Positions 56,540-64,000 of a stretch of 64,000 nucleotides of DNA are shown in pieces; the stretch's first letter is position 1; each line of letters begins with the position of its first letter. The stretch is from Marinobacterium zhoushanense. Its GTDB lineage: Bacteria; Pseudomonadota; Gammaproteobacteria; Pseudomonadales; Balneatricaceae. The DNA is taken from positions 286,718 through 350,717 of the forward strand of contig NZ_BMIJ01000005.1 of assembly GCF_014641945.1 (NCBI RefSeq), given 5' to 3'. The notes beneath the pieces are model-generated. The model made no database searches and had not been told where the DNA came from. It saw only the letters and a program-made list of their open reading frames with translations. The translations under genes were made by a program, and so were the position numbers.

Positions 56540-57268
56540 ATGCGTGCTCTCACGGCCGCTGTATTGATGGTATGTATGGTTCAGGGCGCGGTTGCTGCGG
56601 ATAAGGTGCAGCAGCGTCTGGTTGAGCGGATCCAGTCCTTCGATAGCCGGTTGAGCGTGGAGAGCGTATCTCCAGCGCCGCTGCCCGGGTTGTATGAGGT
56701 GGTGCTGAGCAGTGGCGAGGTGCTCTACACCGATGAGCGGGGGGAATATATTCTCGCCGGCGAGCTGTACCAGGTGCAGGGGGCAGGCAAGCTTGTCAGT
56801 CTGACCGAAGAGCGCATGAAGGCGGTTCGTATGCAGGCGCTGGCGGCCATTCCCGCCGAGCAGCGGGTGGTGTTCCCGGCCAAGGGTGAGCGCAAGGCTC
56901 ATCTGCAGGTGTTTACCGATGTGGACTGTGGCTACTGCCGCAAGCTGCATAGCGAGGTCGCCAAGCTGAATGAGATGGGAATACAGGTGGATTATCTGGC
57001 CTTCCCCCGTGCCGGTGCCGGCTCGGCGGCGGAGGCCAAGATGTCGGCGATCTGGTGTGCGCAGGGCGATGAGCGCAGGGAGCTGATGACACGGGCCAAA
57101 AACGGTGAAAATCTGGCACCGGTCAAGTGTGAGAATCCGGTGATGGAGCAGTTTGCCCTCGGTCAGCAACTCGGTGTTACCGGTACGCCGGCGCTGGTGC
57201 TCGATGATGGGCGGTTGCTGCCGGGCTATCTGCCCGCCGAGCAGCTGGCCAGGGTCCTGGGGCTCTGA
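56540..57268 (+). CDS. dsbC: Thiol:disulfide isomerase DsbC
   Basis: 242 residues. A Sec signal (RALTAAVLMVCMVQGAVAAD) gives a periplasmic protein. The N-terminal dimerisation domain is followed by a thioredoxin domain with the active site C-G-Y-C (TDVDCGYCRKLH) and the cis-proline GVTGTPALVL. It shuffles wrong disulfides, kept reduced by DsbD. GGAGG precedes ATG at 56540. Confidence 0.95.
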   Translation: MRALTAAVLMVCMVQGAVAADKVQQRLVERIQSFDSRLSVESVSPAPLPGLYEVVLSSGEVLYTDERGEYILAGELYQVQGAGKLVSLTEERMKAVRMQALAAIPAEQRVVFPAKGERKAHLQVFTDVDCGYCRKLHSEVAKLNEMGIQVDYLAFPRAGAGSAAEAKMSAIWCAQGDERRELMTRAKNGENLAPVKCENPVMEQFALGQQLGVTGTPALVLDDGRLLPGYLPAEQLARVLGL

Positions 57269-57314
57269 AGCGTATGGGGCTCTGATCCGCGGTTTTAGCA
57301 GTAGCGAGTAATTG

Positions 57315-57349
57315 GGCGGTGATGCGCGGTGTGCATCACCGCCTTTTTT
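57315..57349 (+). terminator. Terminator after dsbC
   Basis: GGCGGTGATGC (57315-57325) and GCATCACCGCC (57333-57343) form a perfect 11-base stem with a seven-base loop, followed by six T. Confidence 0.9.
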
Positions 57350-57530
57350 GTCTGCGCATGAACTAATCTCGCTGGCACATGGATGTGCTGGGTCGCGGTT
57401 TGCTATAAAATAAGGCCCATTTTTCGCCCGCGAGAGGCTTGCTCTCTCCTTCCCCTTGATCCATCCGTATTGACGGTCGATCTGAAGAGAGGGCTAACGG
57501 GTTGTTTTGACGAGCAAAGCGAGGTGTTGT

Positions 57531-58832
57531 TTGAAACCGGTTAAAGTTGGAATCTGTGGTCTGGGCACCGTCGGTGGCGGTACCTTCAATGTACTGGTGC
57601 GTAACGCAGAGGAGATTGCGCGTCGTGCCGGCCGTCGTATTGTCGTCGAGCAGATCGGCGCGCGGCGTGATAACCCGGGCTGCGATACCACGGGTATTCA
57701 GATTACCAACGATATTTTTGCCGTCGCCACCAACCCTGAGATCGATATCATAGTGGAGCTGATCGGCGGCTACGATACTGCGCGCGATCTGGTAATGACC
57801 GCGATCGAAAACGGCAAGCATGTGGTCACCGCCAACAAGGCGCTGATCGCCGTGCACGGTAACGAGATCTTCGCTGCCGCCCAGGAGAAGAACGTCATGG
57901 TCGCGTTCGAGGCCTCGGTGGCTGGCGGTATTCCGATCATCAAGGCGATCCGCGAAGGCCTGGCGGCAAACAAGATCGACTGGCTGGCCGGCATCATCAA
58001 CGGCACCGGCAACTTCATCATGACCGAGATGCGCGACAAGGGCCGTGCGTTCGATGATGTGCTGGCCGAAGCCCAGGAGCTGGGCTACGCAGAAGCCGAC
58101 CCCACCTTCGATGTGGAGGGGATCGACGCCGCGCACAAGCTGACCATCCTGGCCTCTATTGCATACGGTATCCCGCTGCAGTTCGACAAGGCCTACACCG
58201 AGGGGATCAGCAAGATCACCACCGAGGATGTGAAATATGCTGAGGAACTCGGTTTCCGTATCAAGCATCTGGGTATCAGCCGCCGTACCTCTGTCGGTAT
58301 CGAGCTGCGTGTGCACCCGACGCTGATTCCGCAGTCCGCGCTGCTGGCCAACGTTAACGGCGTGATGAATGCGGTGCTGGTGGATGCCGATGCGGTCGGC
58401 CAGACCCTGTATTACGGACCGGGTGCCGGCGCTGAGCCGACCGCGTCCGCGGTCGTGGCCGATATCGTCGATGTCGTGCGCACGCTGACCGCCGATCGTG
58501 ATAACCGCGTACCGCATCTGGCGTTCCAGCCTAGTCAGCTGTCCGATATGCCGATTCTGCCGGTAGACGATATCGAGACCGGCTACTACCTGCGCCTGCA
58601 GGCGGTGGAGCGCCCCGGCGTGATGGCGCACGTGACCCGCATCCTCGGTGACAAGGGGATCAACATCGAAGCGATTATTCAGAAGCAGACCACCGAAGCG
58701 CAGGTGCCGGTGATCATGCTGACGCAGCGCGTCGCCGAACGGGTCATGAACGAGGCGATCCGCGAGATCGAAGCGCTGCCGGATATCCTTGGCGATGTGG
58801 TGCGTATCCGGGTTGAGTTGCTGGCTGACTGA
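57531..58832 (+). CDS. hom: Homoserine dehydrogenase
   Basis: 433 residues. The Rossmann motif GICGLGTVGGGTFNVL is followed by ELIGGYDTARDLV, KHVVTANKALIA, GIINGTGNFIMTEM and the catalytic YAEADPTFDVEGIDAAHK; a C-terminal ACT domain (about 345-425) allows threonine feedback inhibition. It reduces aspartate semialdehyde to homoserine. TTG at 57531 has GAGG six bases upstream; a TTG eight codons earlier is less likely. thrC follows by 14 bases. Confidence 0.95.
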   Translation: MKPVKVGICGLGTVGGGTFNVLVRNAEEIARRAGRRIVVEQIGARRDNPGCDTTGIQITNDIFAVATNPEIDIIVELIGGYDTARDLVMTAIENGKHVVTANKALIAVHGNEIFAAAQEKNVMVAFEASVAGGIPIIKAIREGLAANKIDWLAGIINGTGNFIMTEMRDKGRAFDDVLAEAQELGYAEADPTFDVEGIDAAHKLTILASIAYGIPLQFDKAYTEGISKITTEDVKYAEELGFRIKHLGISRRTSVGIELRVHPTLIPQSALLANVNGVMNAVLVDADAVGQTLYYGPGAGAEPTASAVVADIVDVVRTLTADRDNRVPHLAFQPSQLSDMPILPVDDIETGYYLRLQAVERPGVMAHVTRILGDKGINIEAIIQKQTTEAQVPVIMLTQRVAERVMNEAIREIEALPDILGDVVRIRVELLAD

Positions 58833-58846
58833 AGGACAAGATGACA

Positions 58847-60241
58847 ATGAAATATATCTCTACCCGCGGCCAGGCGCCGGCGCTTGAGTTTGCAGACGTA
58901 CTGCTGGCCGGTTTGGCCAGCGATGGCGGTCTCTATGTGCCTGAGCAGCTGCCGACCTTCTCGCAGGAGGAGATCGCCTCCTGGGCTGGTCTCTCCTATG
59001 CCGAGCTGGCGTTCAAGGTGATCAAGCCATTTGTCGATACCTGCATCGACGATGCCGATCTGAAGCGGATGATCGACGAGACCTATGCCGGGTTTAACCA
59101 CTCGGCGGTGGCGCCACTGAAGGAACTGGGTACCAATGAGTGGGTGCTGGAGCTGTTTCACGGCCCGACCCTGGCGTTCAAGGATTTTGCCCTGCAGCTG
59201 CTCGGTCGCTTGATGGATCACGTGCTGGCCCAGCGTGGCGAGCGTCTGGTGATCATGGGCGCCACCTCCGGCGATACCGGTTCCGCCGCCATCGAGGGCT
59301 GCCGTCACTCCGAGCATCTGGATATCTTCATCCTGCATCCGCACAACCGGGTGTCCGAAGTGCAGCGCCGCCAGATGACCACCATCCTGGCGGACAACGT
59401 GTTCAACATCGCGCTGGAAGGCAACTTTGACGACTGCCAGCAGATGGTCAAGGACAGCTTCGCCGATCAGGCGTTCCTGAAGGGCTTGAAACTGGGGGCG
59501 GTGAACTCGATCAACTGGGCGCGCATCATGGCCCAGATCGTCTACTACTTCTCTGCCGCGCTGGCCGTTGGCGGTCCGCACCGTCCGGTGGCGTTCTCGG
59601 TGCCGACCGGCAACTTCGGCGATATCTTCGCCGGTTACCTGGCCAAGCAGATGGGTCTGCCGATCAGCCAACTGGTGGTGGCGACCAACCGCAACGACAT
59701 CCTGCACCGGGTGATCTCCGGCAACGATATGTCCAAGGGCGAGCTGGTGCACACTCTGTCGCCGTCGATGGATATCATGGTCAGCTCCAACTTCGAGCGT
59801 CTGCTGTTTGATGTCTACGGCCGCGACGGCGGGGCGATCAGCGAGCTGATGGACCGTTTCAAGAAGGAGCCGGTGCAGTTGGATTCGGCGCGCTGGGAGA
59901 AGGTGCGCGAGCTGTTCGACAGTGCCTGCGCCGACGATGAAACCACCTGCAACACTATTGCTCAGGTGTACGCCGATACCGGCTACCTGCTCGATCCGCA
60001 CACCGCCATCGGCGTCAAGGCCGCGCGCGAGTGCTGGCGCGACAAGTCGGTGCCGATGATCACCCTGGCCACGGCGCATCCGGTCAAGTTCCCGGAACCG
60101 GTGGTCAAGGCGGGACTGGAATCGCCGCAGTTGCCGGAACATCTGCATGACCTGTTCGAGCGCGAGGAGCGGGTCGAGGTGCTCGACAACGATATCGCCG
60201 CCGTCCAGGCGTTCATCGCCTCGCACGTACACCGCGACTGA
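58847..60241 (+). CDS. thrC: Threonine synthase
   Basis: 464 residues. MKYISTRGQAPALEFADVLL matches the long Pseudomonas-type ThrC; the PLP lysine lies in GPTLAFKDFALQLLG and the SGDTGSAAIEGCR loop binds phosphate. It converts O-phosphohomoserine to threonine. ATG at 58847 is chosen by family starts; ATG two codons earlier (58841) is also possible. homoserine kinase is not in the window. Confidence 0.96.
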   Translation: MKYISTRGQAPALEFADVLLAGLASDGGLYVPEQLPTFSQEEIASWAGLSYAELAFKVIKPFVDTCIDDADLKRMIDETYAGFNHSAVAPLKELGTNEWVLELFHGPTLAFKDFALQLLGRLMDHVLAQRGERLVIMGATSGDTGSAAIEGCRHSEHLDIFILHPHNRVSEVQRRQMTTILADNVFNIALEGNFDDCQQMVKDSFADQAFLKGLKLGAVNSINWARIMAQIVYYFSAALAVGGPHRPVAFSVPTGNFGDIFAGYLAKQMGLPISQLVVATNRNDILHRVISGNDMSKGELVHTLSPSMDIMVSSNFERLLFDVYGRDGGAISELMDRFKKEPVQLDSARWEKVRELFDSACADDETTCNTIAQVYADTGYLLDPHTAIGVKAARECWRDKSVPMITLATAHPVKFPEPVVKAGLESPQLPEHLHDLFEREERVEVLDNDIAAVQAFIASHVHRD

Positions 60242-60248
60242 TCCACGT

Positions 60249-60272
60249 GAGCCCGGCCTGGCGGCCGGGCTC
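60249..60272 (+). terminator. Likely terminator after thrC
   Basis: GAGCCCGGCC and GGCCGGGCTC pair around a four-base loop. The following bases are only moderately T-rich. Confidence 0.6.
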
Positions 60273-60319
60273 TCATCTCTGTAACCGTCTATCGTCGGCG
60301 CCACGCCCAGGATGATGCG

Positions 60320-61138
60320 ATGGCTAGTTTTTTTAATCTGTCCAAGCTGTTCTGGTTCTTTGCGCGCCCCGATCACCTGCTGGTGTGGATGCTGCTGCTC
60401 GGCCTGTTCAGCCTCTGGGTGGGCTGGCGCCGTCTAGGCCTGGGTCTGCTGATCGCCGATCTTCTGCTACTGCTCTGTATCATGCTGATGCCGCTGGGCG
60501 ATGCACTGATGATGCCGCTCGAGGCCCGCTTCCCGCAGCCGGAGCAGAACCTCAGGGTCGACGGCATCGTCGTGCTCGGTGGTGGCGAGCTGGCGGAGGA
60601 GAGCGCCTTCTGGCAGCAGCCGCAGGTGAACCAGTCTGGTGAGCGGCTGCTGCTGATTCCGTTGCTGGCACAGCGTTATCCACAGGCACGGATCATCTTC
60701 ACCGGCGGCAGCGGTTCGGTGCTGCGCCCCGAGTTCAAGGGCGGCGATGTGGCCAGGGCGTACCTGGACGGCGTCGGCCTGTCGGACCGGGTGTCGATCG
60801 AGCGGGAGTCGCGCAACACCTACGAAAATGCGCTCAATACCCTCGAACTGCTCGGTGGCGTCCCCAAGGGTAACTGGCTGTTGGTGACATCGGCCTTTCA
60901 TATGCCGCGTTCGGTCGGCGTTTTCCGCCGTCAGGGCTGGGAATTGACCCCTTATCCAGTGGATTACCACGCCCTGAGCGCCGATGGTTACCGCTTGCAA
61001 CCGGGGCTGTGGAAAAACCTGAGCGAAATCGAGATCGCCCTGCGTGAGTGGATCGGCCTGTTCGCCTACTACAGCAGCGGAAAAACCAGCCAGCTCTTCC
61101 CTGCGCCGTTCGCGGCCGCGAAGGCCGAGACACCATGA
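60320..61138 (+). CDS. YdcF/ElyC-like DUF218 membrane protein
   Basis: 272 residues. Two membrane helices (about 20-60) precede the DUF218 domain with DGIVVLGGGELAEES, ARIIFTGGSGS, ESRNTYENALNTLEL and LLVTSAFHMPRSVGVFRRQG. Homologues such as ElyC affect envelope polymer and lipid-carrier metabolism. The stop overlaps the recJ start (ATGA). Confidence 0.9.
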   Translation: MASFFNLSKLFWFFARPDHLLVWMLLLGLFSLWVGWRRLGLGLLIADLLLLLCIMLMPLGDALMMPLEARFPQPEQNLRVDGIVVLGGGELAEESAFWQQPQVNQSGERLLLIPLLAQRYPQARIIFTGGSGSVLRPEFKGGDVARAYLDGVGLSDRVSIERESRNTYENALNTLELLGGVPKGNWLLVTSAFHMPRSVGVFRRQGWELTPYPVDYHALSADGYRLQPGLWKNLSEIEIALREWIGLFAYYSSGKTSQLFPAPFAAAKAETP

Positions 61139-62871
61139 GCCAAGTACCCCTGATCGAACGTCGCCCGATGCCCGAACGCCTGCCCGTCGGGCTGGCCTCC
61201 CTGCACCCGGTACTGGCCCGAATCTACGCCTGTCGCGGTATCGACAGCCTGGAGCAGTTGGGGCGTCAGCTCAAGGAGCTGCTGCCGGATTCACAGATGC
61301 GCGGCATGGAGGCGGCGGTGCAGCGCCTGGTGGGGGCACTGGAGCGGAGGGAGCGGATCCTGATCGTCGGCGACTTCGACTGCGACGGGGCCACCAGCAC
61401 GGCGCTGGCAGTGCTGGCGCTGCGCCAATTCGGCGCCGCCGAGGTGGAGTATCTGGTGCCGAACCGCTTCGAGTACGGCTACGGCCTCAGTCCGGAGATC
61501 GTTGAGGTGGCGGCAACCCAGACGCCACAGCTGATCATTACCGTGGATAACGGCATCTCCAGCATCGAAGGGGTGGCGCGGGCCAGCCAGTTGGGGATTG
61601 ACGTGCTGGTGACCGATCACCATCTGCCGGGCGCGCAGCTGCCGGCTGCCTGCGCCATCGTTAATCCGAACCAGCCCGGCTGCGAATTCATGGCCAAGTC
61701 CACCTGCGGCGTTGGCGTTATTTTTTATGTCATGATCGCTCTGCGCCGGGTGTTGACGGAGCGGGGCTGGTTCGAGGCGCGCGATATACCTCCCCCCAAC
61801 CTGGCCAGCCTGCTGGATCTGGTGGCGCTAGGTACGGTGGCCGATGTGGTGGCGCTGGAGCGCAATAACCGCACCCTGGTCTATCAGGGGCTGCAGCGGA
61901 TCCGCGCCGGTCAGGCCCGGCCCGGCCTGTTGGCGCTGATCGAGGTCGCTGGCCGTCGCCGCGAACAACTCAGTTCCACCGATCTCGGCTTCGCTCTGGC
62001 CCCGCGCCTGAATGCGGCGGGACGGTTGGAGGATATGTCGATCGGCATCGAGTGTCTGCTCAGCGAGGATTACGACTATGCGTTGGATCTGGCCCGTACG
62101 CTGGACGATCTGAACCGCGAGCGCCGTGGTATCGAACAGGAGATGCAGCAGCAGGCGCTGGTGCTGCTCGATCGGCTGCAGCTCGATGACGCAGCGCTGC
62201 CCTATGGCCTGTGCCTGTTCGATCCCAGCTGGCACCAGGGGGTGATCGGCATCCTGGCGTCGCGCATCAAGGAGCGGGTACACCGTCCGGTGATCGCATT
62301 TGCGCCGGGCGAGGAGGGTGATATCAAGGGCTCGGCGCGCTCGATCAGCGGTTTCCATGTCCGCGATGGCCTGGATGCGATCGCGGCGCGCCATCCCGGT
62401 CTGATCAAGAAGTTTGGCGGTCACGCCATGGCGGCGGGACTGTCGCTCAGCGGCGAAAACCTGGAGGCTTTTTGCCAAGCCTTCGATGCCGAGGTGCGGC
62501 GCCAGTTGGACGAGCAGGCGCTGACTCAGCGGGTGCTGACCGACGGTGCGCTCAGTGCCGACCAATTCACCCTGGAACTGGCCGAGCGGATCCGCGAGGC
62601 TGGGCCCTGGGGGCACCAGTTTCCGGAGCCACGCTTCGATGGCCGTTTCCGCTTGATCCAGCAGCGTATCGTTGGTCATCGCCACCTCAAGGTGGTATTG
62701 ATGGAGCCGAGCTCCGGTATGGCGCTGGATGGCATCGCGTTTAATATCGACACGCGTTGCTGGCCGGATCAGGCGGTAACCGAGGTCGAGGTGGTCTACC
62801 GTCTCGATATCAACGAGTTTCGTGGCCAGCGCAATCTGCAATTGATGATTGAGCAGTTGCTGCCGCTTTAG
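61135..62871 (+). CDS. recJ: Single-strand DNA exonuclease RecJ
   Basis: 578 residues, the usual length. DHH motifs: ILIVGDFDCDGATSTALAVL, ITVDNGISS, VTDHHLPG; the DHHA1 part has FGGHAMAAGLSL. It degrades single strands 5' to 3' in recombination and mismatch repair. ATG at 61135 overlaps the DUF218 gene; longer frames lack similarity. Confidence 0.97.
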   Translation: MSQVPLIERRPMPERLPVGLASLHPVLARIYACRGIDSLEQLGRQLKELLPDSQMRGMEAAVQRLVGALERRERILIVGDFDCDGATSTALAVLALRQFGAAEVEYLVPNRFEYGYGLSPEIVEVAATQTPQLIITVDNGISSIEGVARASQLGIDVLVTDHHLPGAQLPAACAIVNPNQPGCEFMAKSTCGVGVIFYVMIALRRVLTERGWFEARDIPPPNLASLLDLVALGTVADVVALERNNRTLVYQGLQRIRAGQARPGLLALIEVAGRRREQLSSTDLGFALAPRLNAAGRLEDMSIGIECLLSEDYDYALDLARTLDDLNRERRGIEQEMQQQALVLLDRLQLDDAALPYGLCLFDPSWHQGVIGILASRIKERVHRPVIAFAPGEEGDIKGSARSISGFHVRDGLDAIAARHPGLIKKFGGHAMAAGLSLSGENLEAFCQAFDAEVRRQLDEQALTQRVLTDGALSADQFTLELAERIREAGPWGHQFPEPRFDGRFRLIQQRIVGHRHLKVVLMEPSSGMALDGIAFNIDTRCWPDQAVTEVEVVYRLDINEFRGQRNLQLMIEQLLPL

Positions 62872-62894
62872 AAAAACCTAGAGGAGAACAACCG

Positions 62895-63077
62895 ATGCAT
62901 GAACTGAACCTGGATGAATTGAGCGCACTGCTGGCCGTTTTCGCCCGTGCCGGTGTGCAGGACGGGGGCGACACCGAGGGCCAGTTGCTGGCGCGTATCC
63001 GTCAGCTACATGCCGAGCGTGAAGAGATGGAATCGATGGATTTCGATGACTGTCTGGGTGGGGCCTGCAAGCTGTAA
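62895..63077 (+). CDS. Small acidic hypothetical protein
   Basis: 60 residues, acidic and helical ([20 protein letters not shown]), ending in [12 protein letters not shown] with two cysteines. GGAG precedes the ATG and its stop shares a base with the start of nfo (TAATG), so translation is coupled. No family recognised. Position between recJ and nfo suggests a link to DNA repair, but nothing in the sequence proves it. Confidence 0.6.
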   Translation: MHELNLDELSALLAVFARAGVQDGGDTEGQLLARIRQLHAEREEMESMDFDDCLGGACKL

Positions 63078-63937
63078 TGTACTACGTAGGAGCCCATGTC
63101 AGCGCCTCGGGAGGGGTCGAGAACGCGCCGCTGAATGCGGCGGCGATCGGCGCCAACGCCTTTGCGCTGTTTACCAAGAATCAACGCCGCTGGGACGCCA
63201 AACCGCTGACGGCGCAGAGCATCGACGCGTTCAAGCGCAATTGCGACGAGCACGGCTTTGCGCCCGAGCAGATCCTGCCGCACGACAGCTACCTGATCAA
63301 TCTGGGTCATCCCGAGGCTGAGGCGCTGCAGAAATCGCGGGATGCCTTTATCGACGAGATGCAGCGCTGCGAGCAGCTGGGGCTGGTCTATCTGAATTTC
63401 CATCCCGGCAGTCACCTGCGCAAGATCGACGTAAGCGGCTGTCTGAGGTTGATCGCCGAGTCGATCAACCTGGCGCTGGATAAAACCCGCGGGGTGACCG
63501 CGGTGATCGAAAATACCGCCGGTCAGGGCTCTAATCTGGGCTGCCGCTTCGAACAGATCGCCGAGATTATCGACCGGGTCGAGGACAAGTCGCGAGTGGG
63601 GGTGTGTCTTGATACCTGCCACACCTTTGCCTCCGGCTACGATCTGCGTACCGCCGACGCCTGCGAGCAGACCTTTGCCGAGTTCTCACGGGTGGTCGGC
63701 TTCAACTACCTCTGCGGCATGCATATCAACGACTCGAAAGCCGCGCTGGGCAGTCGGGTGGATCGCCACCACAGCCTGGGCCAGGGCGAGATCGGCTGGG
63801 CGGTGTTCCGCTACATTATGCAGGATCCCCGGTTCGAAGGGGTGCCGCTGGTGCTGGAAACCATCGACGAGACGATCTGGGCTGACGAGATTCAGCAGCT
63901 GCGCCGCTTCTCCCAGGGCGAGGTTGAGATCGCCTGA
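63077..63937 (+). CDS. nfo: Endonuclease IV (AP endonuclease)
   Basis: 286 residues. The TIM-barrel zinc ligands are in [71 protein letters not shown] and LVLETID. It cuts at abasic sites and some damaged 3' ends. It overlaps the preceding small gene by one base. Confidence 0.96.
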   Translation: MYYVGAHVSASGGVENAPLNAAAIGANAFALFTKNQRRWDAKPLTAQSIDAFKRNCDEHGFAPEQILPHDSYLINLGHPEAEALQKSRDAFIDEMQRCEQLGLVYLNFHPGSHLRKIDVSGCLRLIAESINLALDKTRGVTAVIENTAGQGSNLGCRFEQIAEIIDRVEDKSRVGVCLDTCHTFASGYDLRTADACEQTFAEFSRVVGFNYLCGMHINDSKAALGSRVDRHHSLGQGEIGWAVFRYIMQDPRFEGVPLVLETIDETIWADEIQQLRRFSQGEVEIA

Positions 63938-63938
63938 C

Positions 63939-63972
63939 CTGTCACCGCTCTGTCACGGAATCGCCATAACAT
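63939..63972 (+). promoter_or_regulatory. Pho box with spaced -10, pointing out of the window
   Basis: CTGTCAC (63939-63945) and CTGTCAC (63950-63956) are identical half-sites with an 11-base period, as in PhoB boxes. TAACAT (63967-63972) begins after exactly 10 bases, the spacing found in PhoB-activated promoters, which lack a -35. The controlled gene must start beyond 64000. Confidence 0.6.
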
Positions 63973-64000
63973 ACGCCAATAAACGGCTGTTTTGTAAGGT

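Noticed and set aside
57363..58847. 494-codon minus-strand ORF
   Set aside because: Antisense to hom with His/Gln/Leu-rich composition typical of shadow frames; no domain is seen.

Overview
The window looks like a high-GC gammaproteobacterial chromosome. The evidence is housekeeping gene order (smpB-ssrA, ratA-ratB, bamE/fur/recN, grpE-dnaK-dnaJ, ffh then rpsP-rimM-trmD-rplS, xerD-dsbC-hom-thrC-recJ), a tmRNA tag reading ANDDNYALAA, and a Pil-Chp type IV pilus chemosensory cluster. A bacterial V/A-type ATPase operon beside this core, with TRAP and sulfite-exporter-like transporters, suggests an environmental (perhaps Chromatiales-like, sulfur-metabolising) lineage; that placement is inference. 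No tRNA, rRNA, CRISPR array, insertion sequence or prophage was seen.

Layout. 1-2.2 kb: an HpaB-type flavin monooxygenase gene running off the left edge, with a palindromic operator and a hairpin over its ribosome binding site, next to a LuxR-type regulator gene. 2.4-5.6 kb: an accessory cluster of UPF0718/ArsP-like permease, amidoligase, class I glutamine amidotransferase-like hydrolase and a small coupled ORF. 5.7-6.6 kb: two tandem paralogous small proteins of unknown function. 6.9-13 kb: tmRNA, SmpB, a sodium-dependent symporter, RatA/RatB, BamE, Fur, RecN. 12.8-18.5 kb: heat-shock operon with two clear sigma-32 promoters, then cysE and dapB. 18.6-24 kb: membrane diguanylate cyclase, a beta-hydroxyacid dehydrogenase, a cysteine synthase-glutaredoxin fusion, and chromate transporter ChrA behind a Pho-box-like repeat. 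24-30.4 kb: TRAP transporter (dctP-dctQ-dctM) + TauE/SafE exporter + gamma-glutamyltransferase-family operon, with an Lrp-type regulator gene upstream.

30.5-38.3 kb: a small NIF3-insert-like gene, then a seven-gene V/A-type ATPase operon in the order B-D-I-K-E-DUF2764-A, a circular permutation of the E-DUF2764-A-B-D-I-K order of spirochaetes and chlamydiae; its K subunit keeps the residues that bind sodium in the Enterococcus enzyme. 38.4-46.5 kb: a winged-helix protein and the pilG-pilH-pilI-pilJ-chpA cluster, whose PilG-like protein carries an extra N-terminal domain and a 9-bp tandem repeat coding for Ala-Asp-Gln. 46.5-50.2 kb: two Nudix hydrolases, a DUF1289 protein, a CorC-like protein and a YpjD/CcsA-like protein. 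50.3-64 kb: SRP54, the S16 operon, an unknown membrane-anchored protein, XerD, DsbC, homoserine dehydrogenase, threonine synthase, a YdcF-like protein, RecJ, a tiny acidic protein and endonuclease IV; a Pho box with a correctly spaced -10 element ends the window and should drive a gene beyond it.

The strongest candidates for something unusual are the permuted V-ATPase operon, the permease-amidoligase-amidotransferase cluster, the TRAP-TauE-GGT operon, the duplicated small genes with duplicated leaders, the hairpin over the hpaB ribosome binding site, and an apparently leaderless smpB.
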